A model generated the notes under the pieces. The model ran no database searches, had not been told where the DNA came from, and saw only the letters and a program-made list of their open reading frames with translations. Of a stretch of 64,000 nucleotides of DNA, positions 62,087 through 64,000 are shown one piece after another. A program made the position numbers and the translations under genes. The DNA is from an uncultured Bacteroidales bacterium. Its GTDB lineage: Bacteria; Bacteroidota; Bacteroidia; Bacteroidales; Paludibacteraceae. Each line of letters starts with the position of its first letter. The first letter of the stretch is position 1. The stretch covers positions 161,904-225,903 of the forward strand of contig CACZVM010000001.1 in the NCBI GenBank assembly GCA_902784585.1. Direction: 5' to 3'.

Positions 62087-64000
62087 ATGAAACCCAAACT
62101 CTTTACTCTTCTTTTCGCCCTCATCGTAGGTATAACCTCCATCTTCGCAAATGGAGTTAAGATTGGTGATTTGTACTATCTTTTGGATAAAGATAAACTC
62201 ACCGCAAAAGTAACATACAGGGCTAAAGATTACTCCCACAACGACGGCTGGAATATTACGACTGCGGAAATACCGGAGAGTGTGACATATAAGGGCCAAT
62301 CGTATCGTGTTACATGCATAGGAGAACATGCTTTTTATGTTTGCCGCAAATTGACGGATGTGACGATCCCAAATAGTGTAATAAGTATTGAAGACCATGC
62401 GTTTGCGATTTGCGAACGCCTTTCTTCTATTACCATTCCCAACGGAGTCACAAGCATAGGACGTAGTGCGTTTTATGGTTGTGACGCTATTACATCGGTT
62501 ATTATACCGAATAGCGTTAGAAGGATAGAAGATAAAGCCTTTTATAATTGCAGAAATCTCCGGTCGGTTACTATTGGTACGAACGTCACATACATTGATC
62601 TATTGGCTTTTGACGGTCGAACCAAGGTTACCGATGTTACATGGAACGCCATCAACGGCCCGGTCTATAATTTTGGAAGTCAGGTTGAGAGATTTACCTT
62701 TGGAGAAGGCGTGAAAACCATTCCTCATGCAATCTGCAAGGAGATGAGCAAACTCACTTCCATTACCATCCCTAACTCTGTTACAAGCATTGGAAATTAT
62801 GCTTTCCAAGATTGTAAAAATATCACCTCCATTATCCTCCCAAACTCCGTTACAAGCATAGGTAGTTATGCTTTTAATGGGTGTACCAAGCTTAAATCAA
62901 TAACCATTCCCAATAGCGTTACGAAGATTGAAAATCATGCTTTCCAAAATTGCGCTAACCTTCAATCGATAACCCTTCCGAGCAGCCTCACCGATATTGG
63001 ACAGTATGCGTTCGATAAATGTTCCGGTCTCACATCGCTTATTATTCCCAACAGCGTCGAATTCATAGGAGACTATGCATTCTTTGGCTGTCCCAACCTG
63101 ACGGTTTATACCTCATCTTCGTATCTATACAACCGTTCAAGCACATATGCTGTCAAACAGCGTTATTTGCTTTCCCCGGACCAATTGATGTATTATTATC
63201 CCTATTCAACTTTTGCAAAAGAATATGTGGAGCAAAACATCAACGAGTGGCAGAAGAAAGGCGAGTTCGAACGGGTTGCCGATTGGCAGAAACGCGTCAA
63301 CGAACAGACGCGCCAACAAAAAATCAAATCCTTATTGGCAGAGTCGCAGAACAAATATATTGATTTTCATACACAAAACACGCAACTCAATCTCTCATTA
63401 GGCAAATACGATGCAGAAAATGAGGTATTTGCCATAAGCAATGACAAATACGGCACGCTATACATGGTTGTTCCTTTCGACGAAGCGCAATACTTCAAGA
63501 AGAATTGGGACGCAAAAACGGCAAAGCCGCAAGTGAGTATCTACGATGATGTGATTAAACTGTCTGCGCTGGCTATCACAATGCCGAACGGCAAACAATA
63601 TACCTATCGCAATACCGATGCAGTCAGCTACAACATGGCGGAAATGGCGTATAACTTTGAACCCATCGAACTGAACCTGCCGAAGACTTCTACTGCTCCG
63701 AAGCAAGGCCAGGTGAACATCACCAAGACTACCGTCAAGATCGGCAAGTCTGCCGTAGATACGGATATCCCCGAGACCAACGCCTCCAATCCCAACACCT
63801 TCGTCATCATCTTCGCCAACGAAGATTACAAGAACGTAGCCTCTGTGCCTTTCGCTAAGAATGACGGTACTATCTTCCAGAAGTACTGCCAGAAGACGCT
63901 GGGCATTCCGACCAATAATATCCACTACGTGGAGAATGCCACCTTCAACGACATGCGTATCCAACTGGCATGGCTCAAAGACGTGTGCGATGCCTTCGAA
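62087..64000 (+). CDS. BspA-type LRR protein with C-terminal caspase-like domain (3' end missing)
   Basis: Open for 638 codons to the window end. A signal peptide ([21 protein letters not shown]) precedes about ten LRR_5 (BspA-type) repeats of roughly 23 residues with consensus (L/I)[20 protein letters not shown] (about 60-345). A linker with coiled-coil character ([18 protein letters not shown]) and a beta-rich region follow. From about 565 the start of a peptidase C14 caspase-like domain appears ([20 protein letters not shown], then [17 protein letters not shown]); its catalytic His and Cys would lie beyond the window. Codons are AT-rich up to about 63,600 and GC-richer after, suggesting a mosaic. 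Probably exported. Confidence 0.82.
   Translation, partial: MKPKLFTLLFALIVGITSIFANGVKIGDLYYLLDKDKLTAKVTYRAKDYSHNDGWNITTAEIPESVTYKGQSYRVTCIGEHAFYVCRKLTDVTIPNSVISIEDHAFAICERLSSITIPNGVTSIGRSAFYGCDAITSVIIPNSVRRIEDKAFYNCRNLRSVTIGTNVTYIDLLAFDGRTKVTDVTWNAINGPVYNFGSQVERFTFGEGVKTIPHAICKEMSKLTSITIPNSVTSIGNYAFQDCKNITSIILPNSVTSIGSYAFNGCTKLKSITIPNSVTKIENHAFQNCANLQSITLPSSLTDIGQYAFDKCSGLTSLIIPNSVEFIGDYAFFGCPNLTVYTSSSYLYNRSSTYAVKQRYLLSPDQLMYYYPYSTFAKEYVEQNINEWQKKGEFERVADWQKRVNEQTRQQKIKSLLAESQNKYIDFHTQNTQLNLSLGKYDAENEVFAISNDKYGTLYMVVPFDEAQYFKKNWDAKTAKPQVSIYDDVIKLSALAITMPNGKQYTYRNTDAVSYNMAEMAYNFEPIELNLPKTSTAPKQGQVNITKTTVKIGKSAVDTDIPETNASNPNTFVIIFANEDYKNVASVPFAKNDGTIFQKYCQKTLGIPTNNIHYVENATFNDMRIQLAWLKDVCDAFE

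Overview
The window looks like a chromosomal segment of a Bacteroidota member, most likely an uncultured gut- or rumen-type Bacteroidales. About twenty promoters carry the phylum-specific pair of a -33 TTG/TTTG and a -7 TAnnTTTG box, almost always 20 bp apart. Two type IX secretion proteins (a PorZ-like propeller protein and PorX), DUF5606, DUF6048, DUF6150 and DUF7935 family proteins, a BspA-type leucine-rich-repeat protein and a pyrophosphate-dependent phosphofructokinase agree with this. No rRNA, transposase, phage gene or CRISPR array is present.

Layout. 0-5.5 kb: start of rlmI, a nucleosidase-like gene, rdgB and a tandemly duplicated PorZ-like gene. 5.5-13 kb: a leftward operon gyrB, LOG, GH16-like, kdsA, nucleoside kinase, SPOR protein, folE. 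13-17 kb: tRNA-Ser and an ExbB/ExbD proton-channel operon with a lipoprotein hydrolase. 17-18.5 kb: a structured RNA leading into an AT-rich PKD lipoprotein gene. 18.9-28.4 kb: rpsP, then a nine-gene surface-glycan cluster (LtaS-like transferase, flippase, polymerase, four glycosyltransferases in two families, WbsX). 28.4-39.6 kb: housekeeping genes (Ca/Na exchanger, ychF, sufB, three tRNAs, DUF5606, Nif3, zinc-ribbon protein, CPBP protease, sirtuin, transketolase). 39.6-45.4 kb: an accessory island (Fic, a second copy of the structured RNA, DUF2971, trypsin-like protease, lipoprotein, and 1.1 kb of repeat-rich noncoding DNA). 45.4-62 kb: leuS, degP, tRNA-Lys, ispG, PPi-PFK, tRNA-Gln, ClC channel, obgE, adk, HU, rhomboid, a nuclease and porX. 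62-64 kb: an LRR-caspase gene running off the end.

Functional links: the glycan cluster, kdsA, PorZ and PorX all concern the cell envelope and type IX secretion, in which PorZ and PorX act in cargo attachment to A-LPS and in regulation. ExbB/ExbD would energise TonB-dependent uptake. Most of the rest is housekeeping.

The most unusual content is noncoding. (1) Two homologous, covarying RNA elements, at 17.3 and 40.9 kb, lie directly upstream of unrelated accessory genes. In each, a third strand followed by a T-run can compete for the apical stem. (2) A structured leader precedes transketolase, with a potential pseudoknot at the start codon. (3) A dispersed family of 7-bp tandem repeats occurs between genes and in frame inside at least six of them. 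(4) A GGGGCCCC palindrome element is present twice with compensatory changes. (5) Palindromes overlap the -7 box of at least six promoters. (6) The Fic gene contains an 11-bp repeat tract able to shift its reading frame. All calls rest on reading the sequence; no database search or folding program was run.
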